From Oceaniglobus indicus (GTDB taxonomy: Bacteria > Pseudomonadota > Alphaproteobacteria > Rhodobacterales > Rhodobacteraceae), in contig NZ_NMZM01000002.1 in the NCBI RefSeq assembly GCF_002751875.1, positions 474,586-538,585 on the forward strand: a stretch of DNA of 64,000 bases, given 5' to 3'. Below are positions 10,993 through 19,038 of this stretch, piece by piece (positions within the stretch are counted from its first letter, which is position 1; each line of letters opens with the position of its first letter). The position numbers were made by a program, and so were the translations under genes. The notes under the pieces were generated by a model. It saw only the letters and a list, made by a program, of their open reading frames with translations. It had not been told where the DNA came from and searched no databases.

Positions 10993-11706
10993 ATGGCCAC
11001 GTTGTTGCTGACACGCCCGGAACCGGCCGCGAAATCCTTTGCGGCCCTTTGTCACGCACGCGGGTTCGCGGGCGATGTCGTGATCTCGCCGGTGATCGAA
11101 ATCGCACCGAAAGGGACGGTGCCGGATCTGGCCTCGTATCCGACGCTGATCTTCACATCGGCCAACGGGGTGGCACAGGTGTCCGGCCCGTTCGCACAAC
11201 ATCACCGGGCCTATGCGGTCGGTGACCACACCGCCGCCGCCGTCCGGGAACGCGGGGTGCCATGCCAATCCGCCGCCGGCACGGTCGAGGATCTGCTGGC
11301 CCTGCTGATCGCCGATCAGCCGCCGACGCCGCTTTTGCATCTGCGCGGCACCTTTTCGCGCGGTGATCTCGCGGGGCGACTGCGTTCCGCCGGTCTGCCC
11401 ACGGACGAGGCCGTAGTTTACGACCAGGCGCCTAGCGCGCTGACATCCGAGGCGCTGCGCCTGCTGGACGGGACCGGGCCGGTGATCATGCCGCTGTTTT
11501 CCCCCCGGTCGGCGACACTGCTGGGGCAGGCGCTGTGCGAATCGGTCGCACCCCTGCGCCTCTGCGCCATCAGCGATCGCGCCATGCGACGTTTCGAAAC
11601 CGCCGCGGGGCCAGCGGTGATGGCGAAGGTCCAGGCCGCGGGCATCGCCGCACGGCCCGATGCCGATGCAATGGCGGATCTGTCGGTGTCCATGGCAAGC
11701 GGATGA
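10993..11706 (+). CDS. hemD: Uroporphyrinogen-III synthase
   Basis: This 237-residue enzyme closes hydroxymethylbilane to uroporphyrinogen III in tetrapyrrole synthesis. HemD is poorly conserved. The call rests on the opening LLLTRPEPAAKSFAAL, the IFTSANGVAQVSG motif, the AVGDHTAAAVRERG motif and the C-terminal segment FSPRSATLLGQAL, all in the right order. The start has GGAG upstream. The downstream mitofilin-like gene and hemY give the gene order typical of alphaproteobacterial heme clusters. Confidence 0.9.
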   Translation: MATLLLTRPEPAAKSFAALCHARGFAGDVVISPVIEIAPKGTVPDLASYPTLIFTSANGVAQVSGPFAQHHRAYAVGDHTAAAVRERGVPCQSAAGTVEDLLALLIADQPPTPLLHLRGTFSRGDLAGRLRSAGLPTDEAVVYDQAPSALTSEALRLLDGTGPVIMPLFSPRSATLLGQALCESVAPLRLCAISDRAMRRFETAAGPAVMAKVQAAGIAARPDADAMADLSVSMASG

Positions 11707-11796
11707 AACACTTGTTGGCATGGACCCGAAAAGATAGTGTCCACGTTGGTGGTGCAGGGCCGGCAGTGCCGGAAATCAGCGAAAGGTATTTTCAGC

Positions 11797-13344
11797 GTGG
11801 CGAAATCCGACAAGTCGAAAAAGTCCGAAGACAAGCCTGAGAGCCTCGGAGATGAGTCCCTGACTTCAGCGACGGACGCCACGACATCGGAAACCGGCGG
11901 AAACGGACGGCTGACCGACCCGGATATCCTGGTTCCCGGCAAGAGCGACGCCGCAGAAACCGATACCATGACGCAGGTGAACGCGCCCGAAGATACCGTT
12001 TCGGCTGATGATTCCGTCTCGACGGACGATAGCGCCATCGATCCGGTGTCGCCGATCGACGCGACGCCCTCGGCCGATCTGCCCGGCGGCGACGATCCGG
12101 CGGTGTTCCAGGCCGAAACCGAGGAACGCGCCGCCGCCGCGCGCGACCCCGACACGGCCACCCCGCCACCACCGCCCGGCAGCACCCCGGAACTGGCTCC
12201 CGTTCCCGTCGAAGCCCCGCGCATCGCCAAGGGGCCCGGGTTCTTTACCCTGCTTCTGGGGGGTCTTGTGGCGGGTGCCATCGGTTATGCCTTGGCCAGC
12301 TTTGGCGTCTTGAACCCGAACGCCGAAACCGGCGAGCAACGCATGGCGGAAATCGCCCAGCGTCTGGACGATCAATCCTCGCGGCTGGACACGTTGTCGG
12401 AAACCGCGACAGGTGCCGCGACCCAGGCCGAAGCCGCCGCCAGCCAGGATGATCTGGCCACGGTTCAGGACCAGATCGCGACCGTCAGCGCGGCGCTGGA
12501 CGATCTGCGGGCCGATCTGGGCGCCGCGTCGGCCGCAGCCCCGGCACCGACGGAACCGGCCGAGGCTGGCGATTCGACCCCATCGCAGGCCGAAACGCCC
12601 GATCTGACACCCTTGATGGCCCTGCCCGAACGGGTGGCCGAATTGTCGGACCGCCTGGACGAGATCGCCGCCCGCGTCGATACCATCGCCGCCGACGTCG
12701 AAGACAAGGCGCCGCTGTCCGGTCTGGATGCCTATGAGACGCAACTTCAGGCGCTGCAATCCAATCTCGACGAACAGCGCGCGGCCATCGATGACGCCCG
12801 CAGCGCGGCCGCCGATGCCCGCACGGCCGCGGCCGACGAAACCAATCGAATCACCGTTCAGGCCGCGCTGGCCCAGATTGCGGCGGCACTGGAAAGCGGC
12901 GAACCCTTCGTCGCGCCGGTTGCCGACCTGCGCAACGCCGGGGCAATCGACGTGCCTGCCGCGCTGGGCGACGTGGCAAACGACGGGGTCGCCACCATCG
13001 CCGCGCTGCAACGGGACTTTCCGCCGGCCGCCCGCCGCGCCCTGTCGGCTTCGATCCGCGAGACATCGGGCGATGGCGGAGCGTTGGACCGGTTCGGCGC
13101 CTTCCTGCGTGACCAGACCGGCGCGCGGTCACTTGACGCGCGCGAAGGCGATGACCCCGACGCGATCCTGTCCCGCGCACAGGCCGCGGTGCGCACCGGC
13201 GATCTGACCACAGCGTTGGCCGAAATCGAAAGCCTGCCGCCATCGGGTCAGGCCGAGATGGCCGATTGGGTCGACCGGGCGCAGAACCGCATCGCGGCAC
13301 GGGCCGCGTTGTCGGATCTGACGACCGCACAGAACAGCAACTGA
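11797..13344 (+). CDS. Mic60/mitofilin-like membrane protein
   Basis: This 515-residue protein has a cytosolic acidic, Asp/Glu/Thr-rich N-terminus of about 145 residues, one transmembrane helix (FFTLLLGGLVAGAIGYALAS), then a long coiled-coil region rich in Ala, Asp and Gln and a C-terminal helical module with several conserved Arg and Asp. This architecture is that of the alphaproteobacterial mitofilin homologue. It is known to sit between hemD and hemY and, in phototrophic relatives, to shape intracytoplasmic membranes. The GTG at 11797 follows GAAAGG by ten bases; an upstream ATG at 11737 would add residues unlike the family. It is 10 bases before hemY, so it is in one operon with it. Confidence 0.82.
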   Translation: MAKSDKSKKSEDKPESLGDESLTSATDATTSETGGNGRLTDPDILVPGKSDAAETDTMTQVNAPEDTVSADDSVSTDDSAIDPVSPIDATPSADLPGGDDPAVFQAETEERAAAARDPDTATPPPPPGSTPELAPVPVEAPRIAKGPGFFTLLLGGLVAGAIGYALASFGVLNPNAETGEQRMAEIAQRLDDQSSRLDTLSETATGAATQAEAAASQDDLATVQDQIATVSAALDDLRADLGAASAAAPAPTEPAEAGDSTPSQAETPDLTPLMALPERVAELSDRLDEIAARVDTIAADVEDKAPLSGLDAYETQLQALQSNLDEQRAAIDDARSAAADARTAAADETNRITVQAALAQIAAALESGEPFVAPVADLRNAGAIDVPAALGDVANDGVATIAALQRDFPPAARRALSASIRETSGDGGALDRFGAFLRDQTGARSLDAREGDDPDAILSRAQAAVRTGDLTTALAEIESLPPSGQAEMADWVDRAQNRIAARAALSDLTTAQNSN

Positions 13345-13354
13345 GGACGCATTC

Positions 13355-14893
13355 ATGCTCTGGTCACTTATCAAAATCGTCCTCTTCATTGCCATCGTCG
13401 CGGGTTTGACCCTGTTGGCGGGCAACCTCATGCAAACCGACGGCAGCGTGGTCGTGTCGATCGCCAACGTGGAATTCACGCTGGGGCCGCTGCAACTGGC
13501 CATCGCCCTGCTGCTGTTGCTGTTCGCGGTCTGGCTGATCCTGAAGATCATCGGCCTGCTTGTGGCTTTCGTCCGTTTCCTGAACGGCGATGAAACGGCG
13601 ATGTCGCGCTATTTCGATCGCCACCGCGAGCGCAAGGGATTCGAGGCACTGGCCGACGGCATGCTGGCCCTTGCGGCGGGCGAGGGCAAAGAAGCCATGG
13701 CCAAGGCCCGCAAGGCCGAAAAATATCTGCACCGGCCCGATCTGACCAACCTGATCTCGGCCCAGGGGGCGGAAATTGCCGGCGACGACCGCAAGGCGAT
13801 CGAAGCCTACAAGGCGCTTCTGGCGGATGATCGCACCCGGTTCGTCGGGGTGCGCGGGTTGATGAAGCAGAAGTTGGCAGAAGGCGACACCGATACCGCG
13901 CTGAAGCTGGCCGAAAAGGCCTTTGCATTGAAGCCGAAGCATGCCGAAACCCAGGATATCCTGTTGCAGCTTCAGGCCGGCCATGCCGATTGGTCCGGCG
14001 CGCGCCGCACGCTTGGCGCCAAGTTGAAGACGGGCACGCTGCCGCGTGACGTGCACAAGCGGCGCGATGCCGTGCTGGCCCTCTCCGAAGCGCGCGACGT
14101 TCTGGATGACGGCAAATCCATCGAAGCGCGCGAGGCCGCGATCGAAGCCAACCGCCTGTCACCCGACCTGATCCCGGCCGCTGTGATGGCGGCACGCGGC
14201 TATATCGCCAACAACCAGGAAAAGTATGCGGCGCGCGTGCTGAAAAAGGCCTGGGCCGTGCAGCCGCATCCCGATCTTGCGGCGGCTTTCGCCGAAATCC
14301 GTCCCGACGAAACCCCGTCCGAGCGGATCCGGCGGTTCACGACCCTCACGCGGATCAAGCCGGACCACCCCGAGACGCGGATGCTTCTGGCCGAACTGAA
14401 CATCGCGGACGAGAATTTCCCGGCGGCCCGCCGCGCCTTGGGCGATCTGGCCACGGCCGACCCCACGGCCCGCTCGGTCACCATCATGGCGGCGATCGAA
14501 CGCGGCGAAGGGGCGGACGATGCCGTCGTGCGCGGCTGGCTGACACGCGCCCTATCGGTGTCGCGCGGTCCGCAATGGGTGTGCGACAACTGCCACACGA
14601 TCCACAGCAACTGGACCCCGGTCTGCGACGCCTGCGGCGCCTTCGACACACTGTCCTGGACGGTGCCGAAATCGGGCGAAGTGGCGATGCCGGCCAGCAC
14701 GGGCATGTTGCCCCTGATCGTCGGTCGCGCCGCCGACGAAGAGAGCAAGGCGGTCCAGACAGTGCCGGCCGAGCCGGTCGATGCCGAAATCGTCACGGCG
14801 GATGAAACGCCCAGCCCGGTTCCCGAAGACACGCCCGATCCGGTGGTCGACACCCGCAGCCAGGCACCGGACGCGCCGAACAGAAACGCCTGA
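13355..14893 (+). CDS. hemY: HemY-like heme biosynthesis membrane protein with C-terminal zinc ribbon
   Basis: This 512-residue protein has two N-terminal transmembrane helices (residues about 5-27 and 48-70), then a TPR-like helical domain beginning YFDRHRERKGFEALADGM. This is the HemY_N architecture, an inner-membrane protein of uncertain role in late heme synthesis. Near the C-terminus there is a separate zinc-ribbon/rubredoxin-like module, CDNCHTIHSNWTPVCDACG, with two CxxC pairs. It is followed by a disordered Pro/Thr/Asp tail. It is not the protoporphyrinogen oxidase also called HemY in Gram-positives. It closes the hemD operon. Confidence 0.88.
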   Translation: MLWSLIKIVLFIAIVAGLTLLAGNLMQTDGSVVVSIANVEFTLGPLQLAIALLLLLFAVWLILKIIGLLVAFVRFLNGDETAMSRYFDRHRERKGFEALADGMLALAAGEGKEAMAKARKAEKYLHRPDLTNLISAQGAEIAGDDRKAIEAYKALLADDRTRFVGVRGLMKQKLAEGDTDTALKLAEKAFALKPKHAETQDILLQLQAGHADWSGARRTLGAKLKTGTLPRDVHKRRDAVLALSEARDVLDDGKSIEAREAAIEANRLSPDLIPAAVMAARGYIANNQEKYAARVLKKAWAVQPHPDLAAAFAEIRPDETPSERIRRFTTLTRIKPDHPETRMLLAELNIADENFPAARRALGDLATADPTARSVTIMAAIERGEGADDAVVRGWLTRALSVSRGPQWVCDNCHTIHSNWTPVCDACGAFDTLSWTVPKSGEVAMPASTGMLPLIVGRAADEESKAVQTVPAEPVDAEIVTADETPSPVPEDTPDPVVDTRSQAPDAPNRNA

Positions 14894-14962
14894 CACGCCA
14901 GCTCCAGACCGACGCGGCGGCCGGGAAAGCTCCGCCGCCGCGTCACCGCCTGACGAAGAGGC

Positions 14963-14991
14963 TTGACGCTGAAAATCCGGGCGCCTAGGAC
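14963..14991 (+). promoter_or_regulatory. Candidate sigma-70 promoter upstream of tRNA-Thr
   Basis: TTGACG at 14963-14968 and TAGGAC at 14986-14991 are separated by 17 bases, in the 233-base gap between hemY and the tRNA. A start near 14998 would give a tRNA precursor with a leader of about 130 bases. Nothing else was seen in this gap. Confidence 0.45.
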
Positions 14992-15126
14992 AGGCTTGAT
15001 TAATGTCGAAGCCCAGACCGCGCAACGATGTTGCACGGTTGCAACGATAGAGAATGGCGAGATTCCCGCGCACAAGGCGTGATCTTGCAAAGACCACGGG
15101 CCGCAAGTATCGCGGCACCACAGGAT

Positions 15127-15203
15127 GCCCCAATAGCTCAGCCGGTAGAGCAACTGTTTCGTAAATAGTAGGTCGGCGGTTCGAATCCGTCTTGGGGCAC
15201 CAC
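15127..15203 (+). tRNA. tRNA-Thr (anticodon CGT)
   Basis: The acceptor arm GCCCCAA pairs with TTGGGGC at 15193-15199, followed by A and an encoded CCA. The D arm contains AGCTCAGCCGGTAGAGC and the T arm contains GGTTCGAATCC. The anticodon stem is ACTGT/ATAGT with loop TTCGTAA, giving anticodon CGT, which reads the threonine codon ACG. Confidence 0.96.
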
Positions 15204-15507
15204 ATTCACCGCTCGAACAGTCCAGGCACACCGACGAACCTCCATCGCTTCGCGGGGGGCGGATTGTGAACGGCCCGGCGACTGACACCCCTTCGGTGAA
15301 GGGGGGTTTGAAGCGGTGGTTCCTGATCTTCATGGGTTTTGCAGTTATACCGAAGATGCGACAGCAGCAGGAGATGAAGCGGCTCTGTCATTACCCCGGC
15401 CTCTCTTTCCGATCACTCCTGCGGGCTGAAGCCCCATCATGATCCAGGGTGCGGGCGTGCTTTTTGCCCACATCCTGGCGGATCCCGGGATGGGTGCCGG
15501 GGTCCTG
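15204..15507. other. Non-coding stretch between tRNA-Thr and VWA gene
   Basis: I see no gene in these 300 bases. A 7-bp hairpin CCCCTTC/GAAGGGG lies at 15288-15304 but lacks a clear T-run, so it is at best a weak tRNA 3'-end structure. Confidence 0.5.
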
Positions 15508-17457
15508 TCACTCGGCAAGCGTTTGCGCCAAACGCATGAGCGACACGGCTTCGCGGCGATAGCCGTAAGGATCGGCTCCGGTGTTGGCCGCGCCCAGGTC
15601 GATGGCATCGTCGTAGGACCAGCCGTTCAGATACTTGCCGTCACGCAGGAGTTGACCAAAGCCCGCGATCGCCGCGGCGAACGCGGTGTCTGGATCGGCG
15701 GGCGCGATGGCGTTCGGTATGACGACTTCGGTCAGGGTGCTTTCCTGCGCGCCCGGGGCTTTCGCGCGCAGGCGCAGCAGGCCCAGTTCATCGGCGTCGC
15801 CGCGCACTTGCTTTGCATCACCATAGCGCAACGTATCGTTCAGCGTGGCGGGCGATCCCACCGGCGTGACCTCGTAAAGCGCGGTGACCTGGTGTCCGGC
15901 GCCGATCTCGCCCGCATCCACGGCGTCGTTGTTGAAATCCTCGCGGCGCAGGGCGCGGGTTTCATAGCCGATCAGGCGATATTCCGCGACCGCCGCCGGG
16001 TTGAATTCGACCTGCACCTTGGCGTCGTCGGCGATGGGAAACAGGGCGCCGGTCAGCTGGTCGACCAGCACCTTCTGCGCTTCGGACAGCGTGTCAATAT
16101 AGGCCGCCGTGCCATTGCCGGTCTGGGCCAGCGCCTGCATCGTGGCATCGTCAAGGTTGCCCCGTCCGAACCCCAGAACCGACAGGTAGGTGCCCGAGTT
16201 TCGCTTGTCCGCGATGAAATCCTTCAGGTCATCGGGGTTGGACAGACCAACATTGAAATCGCCGTCGGTGGCCAAAAGGACGCGCGAGACCTCGCCCGTT
16301 TCGGTCATGCTTTCGGCGATGGCATAGGCCTGTTGCAGACCGGCCTGACCTGCGGTGGAACCTCCGGCGGCAAGGGTTTCCAGTGCGTTCAGGATCGTGG
16401 TGCGTTCGCCCGTCGGGGTCGGCGGCAGGGCAAGGCCCGCGCTGCCGGCATAGGTGACGATGGCGATCTCGTCCTCGGGGCGCAGTTGCGTCAGCATCAG
16501 CCGGAAACTCTGCACCAGCAGACCCAGCCGGTCGGGGCCGTTCATCGACCCCGAGGTGTCGATCAGGAACACCAGGTTCAGCGGCGGACGTTCGGCGATG
16601 GCCGGCATCGCGCCTTGCAGGCCGATCTTCAACAGACGGGTGTCGGCGTTCCACGGGGTCTGTGTCACCGTGACGGTGGCGCGGAACGCGGCGTCGTCCT
16701 GGGGCGCGGGATAGGCGTAGGGGAAATAGTTCACCATCTCCTCGATGCGCACGGCGTCGCTCGGCGGCATCTGGCCGCGCAGAAGCGACGAGCGGATCAC
16801 CGCATAGCTGGCGGTGTCGGTATCGGTGGAGAATGTCGAGACAGGATCGTCGGCGGCGATCTTTACCGGATTTTCATCGGCGTTCGCGAAGGTTTCGGTG
16901 TCGGATTCGACCAAAGGTGCCGGTTCCATCGGGGGGGGCATGGCGGATGTCTTCGTCTGGCGCGTCATGCCTTGATCGGCCCCGACCGGGGCGTCAAATG
17001 TCCGGGTCGACCCCATTTCAGGGGCCGCCGACGGCATGATGGGCGCGAAACGGGGGCTTGGATCGACAAACACATCGTCCACCGGCACGAACTCGACCGC
17101 CGGTTCGGTTGCCGGAGAGTCCACGCCGGCGGTGACGGGCGACCGGTCGCGATCTGCTGTGGGAAAAAGAACCCCGCGGGTATCCGGGAGGGCGACGAAC
17201 ACCGCGCAGGCGACCAGCGCGGTCGTGGCGGTCAATCCGCCTTTGGTGGTGAGGCTGTGAAACATGCGGGCGGCTCCGGTCCTGAGGGATGCCCGAAATG
17301 TCGGGCGGTCCTGTCTGGAACGGACCCCGCTGGCGGATCCTTGGGTCGCGTCGAAAATTTCCTGCGCGCGGGCAAGGTTTCGCGCCCGCGCTTCCCGGTC
17401 CGGCGCCGGGGTGGCGCGGCGCATCGCGTCGGTCAGGTCGTCGAGCGGATCGTTCAT
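15508..17457 (-). CDS. Membrane-anchored VWA-domain protein (YfbK-like)
   Basis: This 649-residue protein has a short cytosolic N-terminus (MNDPLDDLTDAMRRATPAPD), one transmembrane helix near residues 70-92 and a low-complexity linker. The VWA N-terminal domain with IEEMVNYFPYAYP comes next, then the VWA domain with the metal-ion-dependent adhesion motif FLIDTSGSM, and then the YfbK-type C-terminal domain. The ATG at 17457 overlaps the stop of the upstream ECF sigma gene (ATGA). The cytosolic stub, single membrane helix and coupling to a sigma factor are what one expects of an anti-sigma-like sensor, but I see no zinc anti-sigma motif. Function is otherwise unknown for the family. Confidence 0.88.
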   Translation of the reverse strand: MNDPLDDLTDAMRRATPAPDREARARNLARAQEIFDATQGSASGVRSRQDRPTFRASLRTGAARMFHSLTTKGGLTATTALVACAVFVALPDTRGVLFPTADRDRSPVTAGVDSPATEPAVEFVPVDDVFVDPSPRFAPIMPSAAPEMGSTRTFDAPVGADQGMTRQTKTSAMPPPMEPAPLVESDTETFANADENPVKIAADDPVSTFSTDTDTASYAVIRSSLLRGQMPPSDAVRIEEMVNYFPYAYPAPQDDAAFRATVTVTQTPWNADTRLLKIGLQGAMPAIAERPPLNLVFLIDTSGSMNGPDRLGLLVQSFRLMLTQLRPEDEIAIVTYAGSAGLALPPTPTGERTTILNALETLAAGGSTAGQAGLQQAYAIAESMTETGEVSRVLLATDGDFNVGLSNPDDLKDFIADKRNSGTYLSVLGFGRGNLDDATMQALAQTGNGTAAYIDTLSEAQKVLVDQLTGALFPIADDAKVQVEFNPAAVAEYRLIGYETRALRREDFNNDAVDAGEIGAGHQVTALYEVTPVGSPATLNDTLRYGDAKQVRGDADELGLLRLRAKAPGAQESTLTEVVIPNAIAPADPDTAFAAAIAGFGQLLRDGKYLNGWSYDDAIDLGAANTGADPYGYRREAVSLMRLAQTLAE

Positions 17458-17999
17458 GCTGTCCCCTCCTTCGGGGTCATGGCGCGCAACCGTTTGCGGG
17501 CCTCGGACAATCGCCAGCTGACGGTGCCTTCGGAAATTTCCAGCACGGCGGCGGCTTCGGCGTGGGTCATGTCTTCGCCGACGGTGAGGGCCAGCGTGTC
17601 GCGCAGGTCGTCGGGCAGGGCGGCCATGGCGGTCGTCAGCCACGCGTCACGCTCGCGGTCTTCGGCAATGCCGGCCTGGCGCGCGATCTCCCAGTCGCCC
17701 CAACCGGTGGCCGCCTTGGCATGGGTTGCGTTGCGGCGGCGGCGGTCATGGGCGGCGTTCACCGCGACGCGGTAAAGCCAGGTGGTGAACCGCGCCTGCA
17801 CCCGGTAACGGCGCAGCTTGGCGGGCAGGGCGGCACAGATGTCCTGGGTCAGATCCTCGGCCTCGGCCCGTGCGCCGGTCAATCGAAAGCAGAGCGCGAA
17901 CAGCCGGTCATAGCACCGCTCGAGCAGCAGGGCAAAGGCCGCCCCGTCGCCGTTCGCGGCCGCTTTCGCCAGATCCTCGTCCGATGTGTTCATGCGCAT
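17454..17999 (-). CDS. ECF-family RNA polymerase sigma factor
   Basis: This 181-residue extracytoplasmic-function sigma factor has region 2 (YDRLFALCFRLTGARAEAEDLTQD then FTTWLYRVAVNAAHDRRRR, given in parts) and region 4 with the helix-turn-helix DMTHAEAAAVLEISEGTVSW. An alternative start lies at Met3. Its stop overlaps the VWA gene start, so the two are co-translated. In such pairs the second gene often encodes the regulator of the sigma factor. The target promoters cannot be read from this window. Confidence 0.93.
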   Translation of the reverse strand: MRMNTSDEDLAKAAANGDGAAFALLLERCYDRLFALCFRLTGARAEAEDLTQDICAALPAKLRRYRVQARFTTWLYRVAVNAAHDRRRRNATHAKAATGWGDWEIARQAGIAEDRERDAWLTTAMAALPDDLRDTLALTVGEDMTHAEAAAVLEISEGTVSWRLSEARKRLRAMTPKEGTA

Positions 18000-18123
18000 G
18001 ACATTGGGTTGGACGCGGACGCGCGGTCAATCCTTGGCGGCGCGGCGGATTATTTTCGTGCAGGTCTGGCAGGCGGACCCGTAGGATGATCATATCACGG
18101 CGAAACATCGAAGGAGTCGGCCC

Positions 18124-18360
18124 ATGGAATGTGTGTTTGTTCAGGTGCGGTGCGTGCCCGGTGAAACCTATCGCGTGGCCGAAGAAATCGTGCAGCGCGA
18201 ACTGCACTCGGAGCTCTATTCCACCAGCGGCGATTTCGACCTGCTTCTGAAGATGTATATCCCGTCCGACACCGATATCGGATTGTTCATCAACGACAAC
18301 CTGCGCACGATCAAGGGAATCGAGCGGACACTGACAACGCTGACGTTCAACGCGTTCTAG
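18124..18360 (+). CDS. Stand-alone Lrp/AsnC ligand-binding (RAM) domain protein
   Basis: This 78-residue protein consists only of the AsnC_trans_reg (RAM) ligand-sensing domain. It begins MECVFVQVRCVPGETYRVAEE and contains the typical SGDFDLLLK strand and a C-terminal IKGIERTLTTLTF. There is no helix-turn-helix. Such proteins form dimers or octamers and can bind amino acids or modify full-length Lrp proteins. The start is supported by AAGGAG. It is monocistronic, divergent from the sigma/VWA operon. Confidence 0.9.
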   Translation: MECVFVQVRCVPGETYRVAEEIVQRELHSELYSTSGDFDLLLKMYIPSDTDIGLFINDNLRTIKGIERTLTTLTFNAF

Positions 18361-18363
18361 GCG

Positions 18364-19035
18364 TCAGCCGCCCGCGAACACCTGTGTGCCCAGCGTTTTG
18401 CCGCAGAGCGCGCTGTCCTTCGGATCGACGGCCATTCCGAAACCATGGCGGGTCAGATCGGCGGACAGGATGTTCCTGCGATGGCCGGTGCTGTCCATCC
18501 AGCGCGCAACCAAATCGTCGGCCATCGTGCGATAGGTCAACCTGTCGTAAAGCCGACCGCTGTCGGCGTCGCGAAACTCGCAGGCGTCCCGATCCACAAC
18601 GCTGAAACGATCGCCGTCGTCATAGTCGACAAAGAAACCGGTGATCAGGTTCTCGGCCAGGTTCACGTTGCCGATACCGGCATCGTCGGCCCGCTTGCGC
18701 AACGTCTCGCGGCCCTCGACGGGCGATTGGTGGGCGAAAAACCCCCGCTGCGCCATGTCCCGCGAATACCGCTCGGCCATGTCGACCAATGCCGGATCCG
18801 TGGCCAGCGGCGCCAACCCTCGCGCGCAACGCACGGTGTTGGTGGCCGCCCGCACCGCTTCGGACAGGGCCGTCGCGTCGTGGGTTCCGTCATTGGGCAC
18901 GATCTGTTCCGCCTTGGGCACATCCACGTCGCAGGACGCGGCGAATGCCGCACCCGGACACATGAGAACGGCGGCGAAAAGGCATCGGATCGCATTGCGC
19001 AATGTCATTCCCCTTCGCCGCCGTTCATCGTTCAT
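18364..19035 (-). CDS. Secreted CAP/SCP-domain protein
   Basis: This 223-residue protein has an N-terminal signal sequence (CLFAAVLMCPGAAFAA, cleavage after about residue 33) and a bacterial CAP (cysteine-rich secretory/PR-1) domain. Visible motifs are VRCARGLAPLATDPAL, AERYSRDMAQRGFFAHQSP and the C-terminal MDSTGHRRNILSADLTRHGFGMA. The CAP-type His residues in FFAHQSP and TGHRRNI are present. The gene starts three bases after the gabD stop, so it is probably coupled to it. Met10 is an alternative start. The function of bacterial CAP proteins is largely unknown. Confidence 0.85.
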   Translation of the reverse strand: MNDERRRRGMTLRNAIRCLFAAVLMCPGAAFAASCDVDVPKAEQIVPNDGTHDATALSEAVRAATNTVRCARGLAPLATDPALVDMAERYSRDMAQRGFFAHQSPVEGRETLRKRADDAGIGNVNLAENLITGFFVDYDDGDRFSVVDRDACEFRDADSGRLYDRLTYRTMADDLVARWMDSTGHRRNILSADLTRHGFGMAVDPKDSALCGKTLGTQVFAGG

Positions 19036-19038
19036 GGG

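Noticed and set aside
15127..15203. tRNA-Thr as an integration site for a mobile element
   Set aside because: No integrase gene and no repeated tRNA 3' end is seen on either side; the neighbours are ordinary chromosomal genes.
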